Shown here piece after piece: positions 17,172 through 26,009 of a stretch of DNA of 41,907 nucleotides. The DNA is from Fulvivirga imtechensis AK7 (GTDB lineage Bacteria > Bacteroidota > Bacteroidia > Cytophagales > Cyclobacteriaceae). The DNA lies in the NCBI RefSeq assembly GCF_000331535.1, contig NZ_AMZN01000093.1, positions 1 through 41,907 of the forward strand, written 5' to 3'. Every line of letters starts with the position of its first letter. The stretch's first letter is position 1. A program made the translations under genes and the position numbers. A model generated the notes under the pieces. It did no database searches. It was not told the DNA's origin and was given only the letters and a program-made list of their open reading frames with translations.

Positions 17172-18296
17172 TCACTTTTCTTTGGACAATTCGTTCACTT
17201 TTACTTTTAGTTCCGCAACTTCTTCCATCAGTTGCTTATTCAACTCATTTTGCTGAATGAGATAGAGTGTGAGTTCTTCTACTTTTTGAAGCAGTTTGAT
17301 ATTCATCTCCCCTAGTTCCAGACCATTTTCAAGCATTTCCTTTTCAGAAGGAATTTCAGGCAGGTGTTTATTTTCCATTACAAAGGCTGAGACATCTTCC
17401 AGGCTTGGGAGTGAATAATCATTTTCAAAGACAAAGTCAGCACCAGCATTTACAGTCACCTTCACCTCTCTGGAGTGGATATTTCCAGCCACAGTAAGTT
17501 TATCTGTAGCGTTGCTTGTACCTATACCCACATTTCCATTGTACGAGATGAACATTTTAGGTGTTGCATCTGCATTTGTCAGGAATTTTAATGTACCAGT
17601 AGAAAGAATAAAGCCCTCTGTGCTGCCACTGGTGATTCCCATAGAAATCTTGGCGCCATTAGTACGTTCCAGTCCTATAGAAGCATAAGGATCAGACTTC
17701 ACCAAAATACTTCCGTCTATAACTTCGAGCTTTTGTGTCGGAGTGTTTGTTCCAATTCCTATTCTGCCATTAGTGTTGATGAACATCCTTGGCGTTGCAT
17801 CACCGTTTGTTAAAAATTTAATGGAACCGCTCGATGACAGGTGTCCTTCATGGCTATCGGAAGTTACACCCATTCTAATCGTTGCTCCATTTAGCCTCTC
17901 TACCCCAATAAAGGAATAAGGATCGGATTTAACGTTAATACTACCGTCAATTACTTCAAATTTTTGTGTAGGTGCCTGTGTACCAATACCAATTCTGCCA
18001 TTTGTTGTAATGAACATTTTAGGCGTTGCATCTGCATTTGTCAGGAATTTTAATGTACCAGTAGAAAGAATAAAGCTCTCTGTGCTGCTACTTGTGATTC
18101 CCATAGAAATCTTAGCACCATTAGTACGTTCCAGCCCGATAGAAGCATAAGGATCGGACTTCACCAAAATACTTCCGTCTATTAGCTCCACATTGCGGTT
18201 ATTGGAATTACCAATATCACCACCTGGAACCAATAATGTCTGGGCGTTTACGCCAGTGGCCAATAATGTTAAAAGGATTGCATAAAGGACTTTCAT
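17172..18296 (-). CDS. Fibre-like repeat protein, paralogue 5 (last in operon)
   Basis: 374 residues with signal peptide MKVLYAILLTLLATGVNAQ. The body is three near-identical 79-residue repeats (DGSILVKSDPYASIGLERTN ... KFLTNADATPKMFI.T.GRIGIGT.APTQK), very similar at DNA level, so a recent duplication. The C-terminal 110 residues hold the domain shared by all five paralogues: HSREVKVTVNAG..FVFENDY, HLPEIPSEKEMLENGLELGE, then MNIKLLQKVEELTLYLIQQN, and a coiled coil ending LKVKVNELSKEK. The V-G-I-G-T repeats resemble trimeric phage tail fibres, but there is no S74 endosialidase chaperone motif. The ATG overlaps the previous stop (TAATG). Confidence 0.85.
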   Translation of the reverse strand: MKVLYAILLTLLATGVNAQTLLVPGGDIGNSNNRNVELIDGSILVKSDPYASIGLERTNGAKISMGITSSSTESFILSTGTLKFLTNADATPKMFITTNGRIGIGTQAPTQKFEVIDGSINVKSDPYSFIGVERLNGATIRMGVTSDSHEGHLSSSGSIKFLTNGDATPRMFINTNGRIGIGTNTPTQKLEVIDGSILVKSDPYASIGLERTNGAKISMGITSGSTEGFILSTGTLKFLTNADATPKMFISYNGNVGIGTSNATDKLTVAGNIHSREVKVTVNAGADFVFENDYSLPSLEDVSAFVMENKHLPEIPSEKEMLENGLELGEMNIKLLQKVEELTLYLIQQNELNKQLMEEVAELKVKVNELSKEK

Positions 18297-19474
18297 TATT
18301 TTTTATTTTCTAATTCTTTAACTTTTTTTTCGAGCACTTCAATTTTTTCATTTTGCTGAATGAGGTAAAGTGTTAATTCCTCCACTTTTTGGAGCAGCTT
18401 AATATTCATTTCACCGAGCTCCAACCCGTTCTCAAGCATTTCCTTTTCAGAAGGAATTTCAGGCAGGTGTTTGTTTTCCTTTACAAAAGCAGAGACTTCC
18501 TCCAGGCTTCTGAGTGAATAGTCATTTTCAAAGACAAAATCAGCTCCGGCACCTACTGTTACCTTTACTTCGCGAGAGTGGATGTTGCCTGCTACGGTGA
18601 GTTTATCGGAAGGATTGTTTGTTCCAATACCCACCTTGCCATCTAAAAGCGTCATGGTCTCTACATTCCCTCCAGACCAGGTGTTAAACTGTAGCCCTGT
18701 ACTTTGGGAATCGCTTCCCCTTCTGACTAATATTTCAGCCGCGCTACTATTTACATCCGTAACGAATCTGACTCCGGCTGAATGAGTTGAATTGTCGACA
18801 TTCGCTGAACTTTTAATAAGTATCTTTCCCGAGTTTACATGAAGTTTTTCCAATGGAGTCGATGTACCTATTCCTACACTGCCATTGAGAAGCGTCATTG
18901 TCTCCAAATTTGCTCCGGACCACGTATTGAACTGTAGCCCTGTGCTTTGGGAATCGCTTCCTCTTCTAACTAATATTTCCGCTGCGCTACTATTAACATC
19001 TGTAACGAATCTAACTCCTGCAGAATGAACTGAATTATTAGAGTTTTCTGAACTTTTGATTAGTATCTTTCCTGATTGTAAGTGAAATTTCTCCAATGGA
19101 GCTGATGTACCTACGCCTACTCGACCGTTTAGCAACGTCATTGTCTCCAAATTTACTCCAGACCAGGTGTTAAATTGTAGTCCTGTGCTTTGTGAGTCGC
19201 TTCCCCTTCTAACCAATATCTCCGCTGCACTGCTATTTACATCCGTAACAAACCTGACTCCTGCAGGATGAGCTGAATTATTGGTATTTCCCGAACTTTT
19301 AATGAGTAGTTTTCCTGAATGTACGTGAAGCTTCTCCAGCGGAGCCGATGTACCTATACCTACACCAGTAGTTGTACTGGCTCCAACACCTCCGCTTCCA
19401 CCAGGAATGTACAGAGTTTGTCCATGACCTGCCAGACATCCGACAAAAAATATTGACAATAAATAATACTTCAT
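18296..19474 (-). CDS. Fibre-like repeat protein, paralogue 4
   Basis: 392 residues, signal peptide MKYYLLSIFFVGCLAGHGQ. Three 81-residue repeats, each with VG(I/V)GTSAPLEK, ILIKSS, SAGVRFVTDVNSSAAEILVR and STGLQFNTWSG..ETMTLLNG, differ at few positions. The C-terminal domain is almost identical to that of the next gene (ENKHLPEIPSEKEMLENGLE) and ends in a coiled coil (IEVLEKKVKELENKK). It probably forms a trimeric exported fibre or coat protein; that is inferred from the repeat style. It lies eight bases after paralogue 3. Confidence 0.85.
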   Translation of the reverse strand: MKYYLLSIFFVGCLAGHGQTLYIPGGSGGVGASTTTGVGIGTSAPLEKLHVHSGKLLIKSSGNTNNSAHPAGVRFVTDVNSSAAEILVRRGSDSQSTGLQFNTWSGVNLETMTLLNGRVGVGTSAPLEKFHLQSGKILIKSSENSNNSVHSAGVRFVTDVNSSAAEILVRRGSDSQSTGLQFNTWSGANLETMTLLNGSVGIGTSTPLEKLHVNSGKILIKSSANVDNSTHSAGVRFVTDVNSSAAEILVRRGSDSQSTGLQFNTWSGGNVETMTLLDGKVGIGTNNPSDKLTVAGNIHSREVKVTVGAGADFVFENDYSLRSLEEVSAFVKENKHLPEIPSEKEMLENGLELGEMNIKLLQKVEELTLYLIQQNEKIEVLEKKVKELENKK

Positions 19475-19482
19475 GTTTTTGT

Positions 19483-20640
19483 TTATTTTGAATTTATTCG
19501 TACCAGTTTATCCATGATCATTGCATTAACCCTTTTCAGCTCTTCTATTTCTTTTTCCTGATCTTTATTAACTTCATATTGCTGAATAAGGTGTAGTGTC
19601 AGTTCCTCCACTTTCTCTAAAAGCTTTAAGTTCATTTCTTTTAGCTCAATGCCATTTTCTTCCATTTCTTTTGCAGAGGGAATATTCGGTAAGTGGCTAT
19701 TTGCCTGAATATAACTTTTCACATCCTCGAGGCTTTTAAGCTGATACGTCTCACTAAAGACATAATCAGGAGCAACTGCACCATTAAGATCCACTTTTAC
19801 TTCCTGTGTATGGATTTGGCCTTTGACGGTGAGTAACGCATCAGGGGTTGTAGTGCCGATACCTACATTACCTCCGGTGAGATAGGAATTACCATTAGAA
19901 CTGATCAGAAATTTTTTCTCCAATTGATCATCTCTTCCCACAAGGTATCCATCCCCCTGACCATTCATCGCTACACGATAACTTCCGTTTCTATCTACCG
20001 ACACATATTCTGCACCATTGATTCGATCTGTAGTTCTAAGGTTACCTGCAACATGCAAGGTAGCAGAAGGCGAAGAAGTACCAACCCCCACATTACCACC
20101 ATTAAAAAAAGAATTGCCATTAGAGTTGATAAGAAACTTCTGAACCAACTGATCATCCCTTCCCGTGATATAGCCATCCGCCTGGCCATTCATAGAGACA
20201 CGATAGCTCCCGTCTCTATCAACAGAAACATACTCTGAGCCATTGATCTGGGCTGAAGTTCTAAAATTGCCAATGACATGTAGCGTTGCTGAAGGGGTTT
20301 CTGTACCAATACCCACCTTGCCTCCATTAAAAAAAGAGGTGCCATTAGAGTTGATAAAAAACATTTTTTGTGCTGCTTCATTACGACCAGCCACAAAGCC
20401 ATCCGCAGTTGCGTTTAAAGCCACTCGATAGGAACCGTTATTTTCAACCACGATAGTATTGCTACCACGAATATCGCCATTTACATGCAGTTTAACGGTC
20501 GGGACTGAGATACCGATGCCGACATTGTCATTGCTTGTGTTATTTACTACACCACTGTCCGTTCCTCCGGGTACGTATATTTTGGTTTGGGCGTAGGTGG
20601 TTAGGGTGAGTAGGGTTAAGAGTAGTGTTAATAGTTTCAT
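19483..20640 (-). CDS. Fibre-like repeat protein, paralogue 3
   Basis: 385 residues from ATG 20640; a TTG two codons earlier is less likely. Signal peptide MKLLTLLLTLLTLTTYAQ. Three 75-residue repeats carry NGSYRVAMNGQADGY, a GRDDQL..KFLINSNGNSFF segment, GGNVGIGT.TPSATLHV and a short linker. The C-terminal domain reads YVFSETYQLKSLEDVKSYIQ, HLPNIPSAKEMEENGIELKE, MNLKLLEKVEELTLHLIQQ, followed by a coiled coil (NKDQEKEIEELKRVNAMIM). The repeats are unrelated in detail to those of paralogues 4 and 5, although the tail domain is shared. Confidence 0.85.
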   Translation of the reverse strand: MKLLTLLLTLLTLTTYAQTKIYVPGGTDSGVVNNTSNDNVGIGISVPTVKLHVNGDIRGSNTIVVENNGSYRVALNATADGFVAGRNEAAQKMFFINSNGTSFFNGGKVGIGTETPSATLHVIGNFRTSAQINGSEYVSVDRDGSYRVSMNGQADGYITGRDDQLVQKFLINSNGNSFFNGGNVGVGTSSPSATLHVAGNLRTTDRINGAEYVSVDRNGSYRVAMNGQGDGYLVGRDDQLEKKFLISSNGNSYLTGGNVGIGTTTPDALLTVKGQIHTQEVKVDLNGAVAPDYVFSETYQLKSLEDVKSYIQANSHLPNIPSAKEMEENGIELKEMNLKLLEKVEELTLHLIQQYEVNKDQEKEIEELKRVNAMIMDKLVRINSK

Positions 20641-20663
20641 TTTCAATTTACTTTGCGTTATTG

Positions 20664-21524
20664 CTATTTAATTGTAATCCGCTCATTATAGGCTACCGTA
20701 TCAACTTCCAACCTTAGAATGTAGAGACCATGTGATAAATGTGATAAATCTATCACTTCATTGATTGAGGTAACTTCAGTGAAATTTTGCTCTAGAAGTA
20801 CTTTGCCTTGAAGATTAATGATGGATAAGTGAACTGTTTTTGGTCTATCATAAAAAGACATAACATTGATAGCGCCTTTAGAAGGGTTGGGATACACCAC
20901 AACCTCCTGATGCGTTTTATTCAATCTGACAACTCTTTTATTAACAGAAGTTGCAGGTCGGTAATTGCTAACAATTTGAGGTATTGAATCTCTTACCTGT
21001 CCATAAGAGTTTATCTTTCCTGAAGATGAACTACTACATTGTCCAACCGAGCCATAAAAGGCATAATCATTATCCACAGCTTTAAACCTAAAACCTGGTT
21101 TTAGATGAATATTGTTGCTGGCGAAAAAAGCTACATTACGATCTGCTGTCAGGTCATTCTCCAACATAAAATCATCCTGAGAGTTAAAATACACAAATTC
21201 TGATCTACCTGAATGAACACCCTCGGCATCATAGGCCTTCACAGAATAAGACTCATTTCCCGAACAGGGGATAGGAATATCTGCATAGTTTTTCCAGCCT
21301 TCCACCGTCATAAAGCTATAATACTCAGTGCCCAAATATACTCGGTAGCCAGAAACAGTGGAATTAGAGGAACTGGAGTAATCCCATTCTAATCTAAAAA
21401 AATGCTCTCCCACATCCTTGATGCTAACATTTGTTGGTGTAGTTGGACCTTCTGTACTACCTCCACCTCCATCACCTCCGCCATCATCAACCTCTCCATT
21501 ATCATAAATGGTGATTTCTGTCAC
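20664..21524 (-). CDS. C-terminal part of a split T9SS protein (FnIII, 3-coathanger, sorting domain)
   Basis: 286 codons from a GTG at 21524 that overlaps the previous stop (GTGA). It has no signal peptide, yet contains a glycine linker, a fibronectin type III-like module (PTNVSIKDVGEHFFRLEWDY ... SGYRVYLG), a 3-coathanger stack module (LTADRNVAFFASNNIHLKPG ... GSVGQC) and a T9SS type A sorting domain (VVVYPNPSKGAINV ... GLYILRLE ... ERITIK). A T9SS passenger must first cross the inner membrane through Sec, so on its own this product could not be exported. One added base near 21530 joins it to the ORF 21521-22093 as a single protein of about 478 residues. It is best read as a frameshifted gene or a sequencing error. 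Confidence 0.75.
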   Translation of the reverse strand: MTEITIYDNGEVDDGGGDGGGGSTEGPTTPTNVSIKDVGEHFFRLEWDYSSSSNSTVSGYRVYLGTEYYSFMTVEGWKNYADIPIPCSGNESYSVKAYDAEGVHSGRSEFVYFNSQDDFMLENDLTADRNVAFFASNNIHLKPGFRFKAVDNDYAFYGSVGQCSSSSSGKINSYGQVRDSIPQIVSNYRPATSVNKRVVRLNKTHQEVVVYPNPSKGAINVMSFYDRPKTVHLSIINLQGKVLLEQNFTEVTSINEVIDLSHLSHGLYILRLEVDTVAYNERITIK

Positions 21525-22093
21525 GATAAAAGCCCTGATTCACCATAATATTCCTGAAAAGAATGTAGCCAAAATTGGCTGTAGTTTGCATCTGGTCTGA
21601 AGTCACTAATCTCTACCGTTTCCAGGTTACCCTCAGGGCCGTCATAAACATATGGTTGATAAAAAATTTGATCTTTTTGTGATATGGAAGGAATGGCATC
21701 CTCTTTGCACTCCGAATTTGATTTTTTAGTAAGACCATTGGTAGCGTAAATAGCAACCCCGAGTTGGCTTCCTGAATAATGTGCCATCGTAACCAGAATA
21801 TCATAAGAATGAGTGCTGCTAAAGGTAAAATCTATAAATAGCCCCTCTGATTTAGCACTTGTTTCATAACTAGCCTTAAATACTGCTCCATCATAAAATC
21901 CGTCCTGATATATATCTCCTGCTGCTGGTGATCCATGAGACACCTTCCAGGAATCATAAAAATTGTAAGGCTCATCCTCAAATGGATTACATGGAGGTGT
22001 AATACCCAGGTATTCTAACGAGTAGTTAACTACTTGCGCAGTAGATGCAGAACCAAGTAATAAAGATAATAATAGTATGAAAGTGTACTTCAT
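21521..22093 (-). CDS. N-terminal part of a split T9SS protein (jelly-roll-like)
   Basis: 190 residues, signal peptide MKYTFILLLSLLLGSASTAQ. The rest looks like a single beta-sandwich (KSEGLFIDFTFSSTHSYDIL ... QFWLHSFQEYYGESG) that breaks off with LLS at 21521. If one G is added to the GGG at about 21533-21535 the last strand becomes ESGAFIVTEITIYDNGEVDD, a natural end for such a fold, and runs into the next ORF. It is the fifth ORF of the operon. Alternatives are a true mutation, a sequencing error or a programmed -1 shift at GGGCTTTTA; the last is least likely, as no good slippery heptamer in phase is seen. Confidence 0.75.
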   Translation of the reverse strand: MKYTFILLLSLLLGSASTAQVVNYSLEYLGITPPCNPFEDEPYNFYDSWKVSHGSPAAGDIYQDGFYDGAVFKASYETSAKSEGLFIDFTFSSTHSYDILVTMAHYSGSQLGVAIYATNGLTKKSNSECKEDAIPSISQKDQIFYQPYVYDGPEGNLETVEISDFRPDANYSQFWLHSFQEYYGESGLLS

Positions 22094-22151
22094 TTTGACT
22101 TAGCCAATTCAATATGATGAAAGTGTATTAATTATTATTATTTAAAAGCTA

Positions 22152-22595
22152 TCATTGTTCCAGATAAGGGACTAACCTAATCTCAACCGGATAGTGGTAA
22201 TCAGCACTATCAACCAGGAATTCCGCTGGAATAACTGCATCTCTAAGAAGGATGAGATCATCATTGTCTTGATAGATAATTTCATATAACAATGTATCTC
22301 CTGAATCCAATATCTGCAAAAATTCCGGATCTGACGTGGATACTTGTTCTATCTCATATGAGCTAGTTACTTCTGGGGTTGTTCTGGCATTTTGAAAATC
22401 CTTTAAAGTAACAGGCTGCTTTGATGAGAGCATCTGACCTTCATTTGAGAAAAACAAGAAGAGTGTGTCTTGCACAAGAGCAGAATCAACGTAGATTTCA
22501 GAAGCTTCCCAAATTCGTTCCTCTATGTTTATTTGAGTCTGGGCAAAGGAGATTGCTGGACAAACAATAAATGCAAACAAAATAAGCTTTTTCAT
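22152..22595 (-). CDS. Exported hypothetical protein
   Basis: 147 residues with signal peptide MKKLILFAFIVCPAISFAQ. The mature part is acidic and rich in short beta-prone segments (EIYVDSALVQDTLFLFFSNE ... DLILLRDAVIPAEF ... VEIRLVPYLEQ). I recognise no family, lipobox or sorting domain. It lies in the fibre operon 35 bases after the 705-residue T9SS protein and 58 bases before the split one, so it is probably a periplasmic or surface partner of those products. Confidence 0.7.
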   Translation of the reverse strand: MKKLILFAFIVCPAISFAQTQINIEERIWEASEIYVDSALVQDTLFLFFSNEGQMLSSKQPVTLKDFQNARTTPEVTSSYEIEQVSTSDPEFLQILDSGDTLLYEIIYQDNDDLILLRDAVIPAEFLVDSADYHYPVEIRLVPYLEQ

Positions 22596-22630
22596 ATTCT
22601 TTATTAATTAAAATATTTTATATATCTCCA

Positions 22631-24748
22631 CTACTTCTTTAATAGTTTAACTACTTGCTGCTTTCCATTGCTACTGATTTGCAAGAAATAGAATCCATCC
22701 GGTATACTTCCGTTTACCTTGAACTGATACTGAGATATCCCGCCGAATGATTCTCTTACTACATCAAAATGAAGCCTCTCTCCCAGATTATTATACAATA
22801 CGAATTCAGCTTCGTCATCCGCCCCAAACATTTTTACACGAAATTCATTTTCTGAAAATGGATTAGGAAATATCTCTGTTCTTGTGTAAAAAACATCATT
22901 TTTCGAGTTAGTAGCTCTCTCATTAAGATATTCATCCAATGGTTTATAATCTTTGTCTTTTTTTGTATGAACTTCATTGATGACAGGTTGCTCGGCAATC
23001 AACTCCTCATTCATGCGAGAACCTATTGACTCTTTGTTTGCCATCTGAGTGCTAGCAGAACTCGGGTTTAACAGCTCTCCGAATTCATCCAGTTGATCAC
23101 CGCAGGCATTTGTAGGTCCGGTTATATAAAAATGTAATTCATTAGATGAACTGGCTGTAGCGGAAAAACCAGGCTTTAAACTGATATTTTCTGCTGCCGA
23201 TAAATTTCTGGATCCACTATAATTTAACGTTGACGAGAAAGTGACGGTGTTGTAGCTGTGAAGATCCTGAGTAACGCTTTCATTAGAGCTTATCTTCAAA
23301 TTGAATTTAGGCATCAAGGATGGAATATTTCCAACATATGCCGTATTCACATTCTTATAATATAAACAGTACAAGTTATAAAAGAGCATATAATCAATCC
23401 CATTAAACTTACCCATACTTTGAAAATCAATTGGATTAGGATTCCATCCTTGGTCCTCCATCCATTTGAAAAGATTATAAGGATCTCCATTCCTTTCATC
23501 CCCCCCTAAAAATTTAAACATAGCTCTCCATGGAGCTTTCCCCTCAAAATAAGCGTGGTTTTCGTCCATGTTGGTTGGTGCCAATTGAATTCCATAACAG
23601 GGAGCCTGACGAAGGTCCTCATGCCATTTGCGGTCAATAACGTGATCGGTCTCATTATACAGATATTTGAGTAAGAGTTTATATAAACCAAAATCATATC
23701 TAGCTGATCCATCCAATTCATTGACGATACCGTGGGTACTAAATTGGGACCAGCCATGTCCGGCATTTCCCACTGCAATTCCAGCGCCCATATGTCCGGC
23801 AACATAATCTTTAAGTTTATCTCTTTTTAAAAGCCATTGTTGAGCTAAAAGAGCCCACATCATGTTGGATATTCTAAAACCACTAAGAGAAGACAGGTAA
23901 GAAAGAGGCCCTCCTGGTTGTGGCGATACATAATTGGCTGCCCATGCAGTAATATAGCCATGCCCTTCCGTTCTAAATGTTCTCCAGGTTTTTTTATCGC
24001 TTCCCATTATATTACCAGCCTCGTTTCGGTCAAACCAACTCACACTATTGAGATAACTTGCAATATCGTCCGCATAATTCATGGCGTTATTAACAAAGTT
24101 ATAGCCACTATAAGCCTTATCTGGTTCTATACACTTCTTGACGAGAGCAAAACCCACCATCAAAGGCTGAACTTGGTCGGGAGTAAGGTTTCTGACAAAC
24201 ACTGGATTAGCATTAGTCGCCTGCATTTCCTTATATTTTGAATTAAAGCTATAATTGCCATTCCTGATATACTTTTGAAATACTGGGTTATCATCAAATA
24301 TTAACGGTTCCACGTCATCCCGTATAAAGTAGCCGTTTTGCAGACATTGATTTGGGGTACCTTCCACACCCTTTATGGCAGACCTGGTATCAATACGCTC
24401 ATATGCCTTCATGGCGTAATAAAGTTCCTTTTCTGTTTCTGAAGTATCCCAGCCTGCATCCTTGAGCAACCGATATTCGGTTGCTAATAATCCAATATAG
24501 TAACCCTGAAACAAAGTTCCGTCAGACCAAACAATAGAATGATCCCTAAGATTAAAGGTCTTTTCAGCAGGTATGCTGTATCCTCCGGCATCATAGCCAC
24601 ATGATGCTATTAACCCGGGCACCATAAATTCCTTTACTAACCGATTGCGGTAGTACCAATATTTCTCATATTCATTTTCCGTAATTTGCGCCTCTATTCC
24701 AAAGGCAACAAAAAGCAGGATAATGGTTATTAAACTTTTAAAATTCAT
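22631..24748 (-). CDS. T9SS-secreted protein with alpha-helical barrel and 3-coathanger module
   Basis: 705 residues, signal peptide MNFKSLITIILLFVAFGIEA. Residues about 25-480 look like a helical toroid of the kind seen in carbohydrate-active enzymes (DGTLFQGYYIGLLATEYRLL, WLLKRDKLKDYVAGHMGAGI, YDFGLYKLLLKYLYNETDHV), but I cannot assign a family or catalytic residues. Residues about 490-550 are a 3-coathanger stack (NLSAAENISLKPGFSATASS ... FYITGPTNACG). The end is a T9SS type A sorting domain (TEIFPNPFSENEFRVKMFG ... GFYFLQISSNGKQQVVKLLK), so the protein is exported and attached to or released from the cell surface. It is the third gene of the operon, between two fibre paralogues and smaller partners. 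Confidence 0.85.
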   Translation of the reverse strand: MNFKSLITIILLFVAFGIEAQITENEYEKYWYYRNRLVKEFMVPGLIASCGYDAGGYSIPAEKTFNLRDHSIVWSDGTLFQGYYIGLLATEYRLLKDAGWDTSETEKELYYAMKAYERIDTRSAIKGVEGTPNQCLQNGYFIRDDVEPLIFDDNPVFQKYIRNGNYSFNSKYKEMQATNANPVFVRNLTPDQVQPLMVGFALVKKCIEPDKAYSGYNFVNNAMNYADDIASYLNSVSWFDRNEAGNIMGSDKKTWRTFRTEGHGYITAWAANYVSPQPGGPLSYLSSLSGFRISNMMWALLAQQWLLKRDKLKDYVAGHMGAGIAVGNAGHGWSQFSTHGIVNELDGSARYDFGLYKLLLKYLYNETDHVIDRKWHEDLRQAPCYGIQLAPTNMDENHAYFEGKAPWRAMFKFLGGDERNGDPYNLFKWMEDQGWNPNPIDFQSMGKFNGIDYMLFYNLYCLYYKNVNTAYVGNIPSLMPKFNLKISSNESVTQDLHSYNTVTFSSTLNYSGSRNLSAAENISLKPGFSATASSSNELHFYITGPTNACGDQLDEFGELLNPSSASTQMANKESIGSRMNEELIAEQPVINEVHTKKDKDYKPLDEYLNERATNSKNDVFYTRTEIFPNPFSENEFRVKMFGADDEAEFVLYNNLGERLHFDVVRESFGGISQYQFKVNGSIPDGFYFLQISSNGKQQVVKLLKK

Positions 24749-24779
24749 TGTTGATTTTTTTTCTAGGCTGACTTAAATG

Positions 24780-25970
24780 TTATTCGTTTTCTTCGTTTGA
24801 GCTTACAAGCAACTCCAGTTGTTGCTTTAATAGATTATTCTGTTCTTCAAGTAATTGATTACTTGCTTGCAAAGCTTTCACCTGCTCGTTCAATGAGTTG
24901 GTTTGATGGTTCACATCTATAACATAAAGCGTCAACTCCTCCACCTTCTCGAGCAGTTTCGCATTCATCTCTCCCAGATTCACTCCATTTTCTTCTACTT
25001 CTTTAGCAGTGGGGATACCGGGAAGGTGCTTTTTCTCTTTTAAATGACTCTCAAGTTCTTCGAGAGAGGTAAGCGCATAATCTTCTTCAAAGACATAATC
25101 GGGCCAGGGGGAGGTGGCGGTCACCTGAACCTCCCTTGCTCCTATTTTACCTTCTACAGCGAGTTTGAACGTGCCGGGGTTGGAGGTGCCAATACCAACA
25201 TTGCCTCCGGTTATAACTGTTTTACTTTGTGCATTAATTTCCACTAAGCCTGAGGTTTGCAAGTAGGTGTTTCCTCGGATATAATTGTTGCCGTTTCCAT
25301 GGCTAAAATGTGTAAAACCGTCTCCTATTCCAGAACTACCATTGGTTGCTCCGGAAAAGCGTATATTACCACGTACGTCCAACTTCGTACTAGGACTACT
25401 GATACCAATACCCAGATTGCCATTAACTGATGCATTAAGCCCAACGTTGAGCATTCCTCTCAGAAAAACTGTGTTACCTTCCTCACCGACGTAAATATTT
25501 TCGGTATTTGTATGCCCATAAAAGTGTGAAGACTGCAAAACATAGCCGCTTATGCTGTTATCGTGGCGAGGACTCGGCTGCCCATACATCTTAATTTTGC
25601 CAGCAACTTCAAGTTGCTCGGTTGGTGTTTCCGTGCCAATCCCAACATTACCTCCGGTTATAACTGTCTTACCTCCCGCATTAATCGCCACTAAGCCTGA
25701 GGTTTGCAAGTAAGTATTGCCCCGAATGTAGTTGTTGCCGTTGCCATGACTAAAGTGGGTGAAGCCATCGCCAACCCCAGTGCTGCCATTAGTGGCACCT
25801 GAGAACCGAATATTACCGCGTACATCGAGTTTTGTACCGGGGCTACTGATCCCTATTCCCACATTGCCTCCGTTATAGTATATATTTCCGGGAGTCGATC
25901 CGCTCCAGTTCTGAGCGGCAGCAGACAAAGACACTGACATGAATGCCAGAAGAAGTAATTTCTTAATCAT
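24780..25970 (-). CDS. Fibre-like repeat protein, paralogue 2
   Basis: 396 residues. The start is fixed at ATG 25970 by a strong Shine-Dalgarno sequence five bases before it and by the signal peptide MIKKLLLLAFMSVSLSAAAQ. Two long repeats contain NVGIGISSPGTKLDVRGNIR, FSGATNGSTGVGDGFTHFSH and GNNYIRGNTYLQTSGLV; between them is a different unit (SGYVLQSSHFYGHTNTENIY). The shared C-terminal domain follows (ATSPWPDYVFEEDYALTSLE, EKKHLPGIPTAKEVEENGVN, AKLLEKVEELTLYVI) and then a long heptad coiled coil rich in Q, L and N. It is close to paralogue 1 in its tail. Confidence 0.85.
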   Translation of the reverse strand: MIKKLLLLAFMSVSLSAAAQNWSGSTPGNIYYNGGNVGIGISSPGTKLDVRGNIRFSGATNGSTGVGDGFTHFSHGNGNNYIRGNTYLQTSGLVAINAGGKTVITGGNVGIGTETPTEQLEVAGKIKMYGQPSPRHDNSISGYVLQSSHFYGHTNTENIYVGEEGNTVFLRGMLNVGLNASVNGNLGIGISSPSTKLDVRGNIRFSGATNGSSGIGDGFTHFSHGNGNNYIRGNTYLQTSGLVEINAQSKTVITGGNVGIGTSNPGTFKLAVEGKIGAREVQVTATSPWPDYVFEEDYALTSLEELESHLKEKKHLPGIPTAKEVEENGVNLGEMNAKLLEKVEELTLYVIDVNHQTNSLNEQVKALQASNQLLEEQNNLLKQQLELLVSSNEENE

Positions 25971-25975
25971 CACTT

Positions 25976-25982
25976 CCTCCTT
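25976..25982 (-). promoter_or_regulatory. Strong Shine-Dalgarno site of paralogue 2
   Basis: The minus strand reads AAGGAGG, five bases before the ATG at 25970. Most starts in this window lack such a site, as is usual for Bacteroidota. Part of the match may be imposed by the codons of paralogue 1's lost coiled-coil tail (KLEGGS), which overlap here. Confidence 0.6.
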
Positions 25983-26009
25983 CCAGTTTTTCAATTCTCT
26001 TTTTCAATT

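Noticed and set aside
21521-21545. Programmed -1 ribosomal frameshift site at GGGCTTTTA
   Set aside because: The run is not a good slippery heptamer in the reading phase of the first ORF, and no downstream pseudoknot is obvious. A single-base deletion is simpler.
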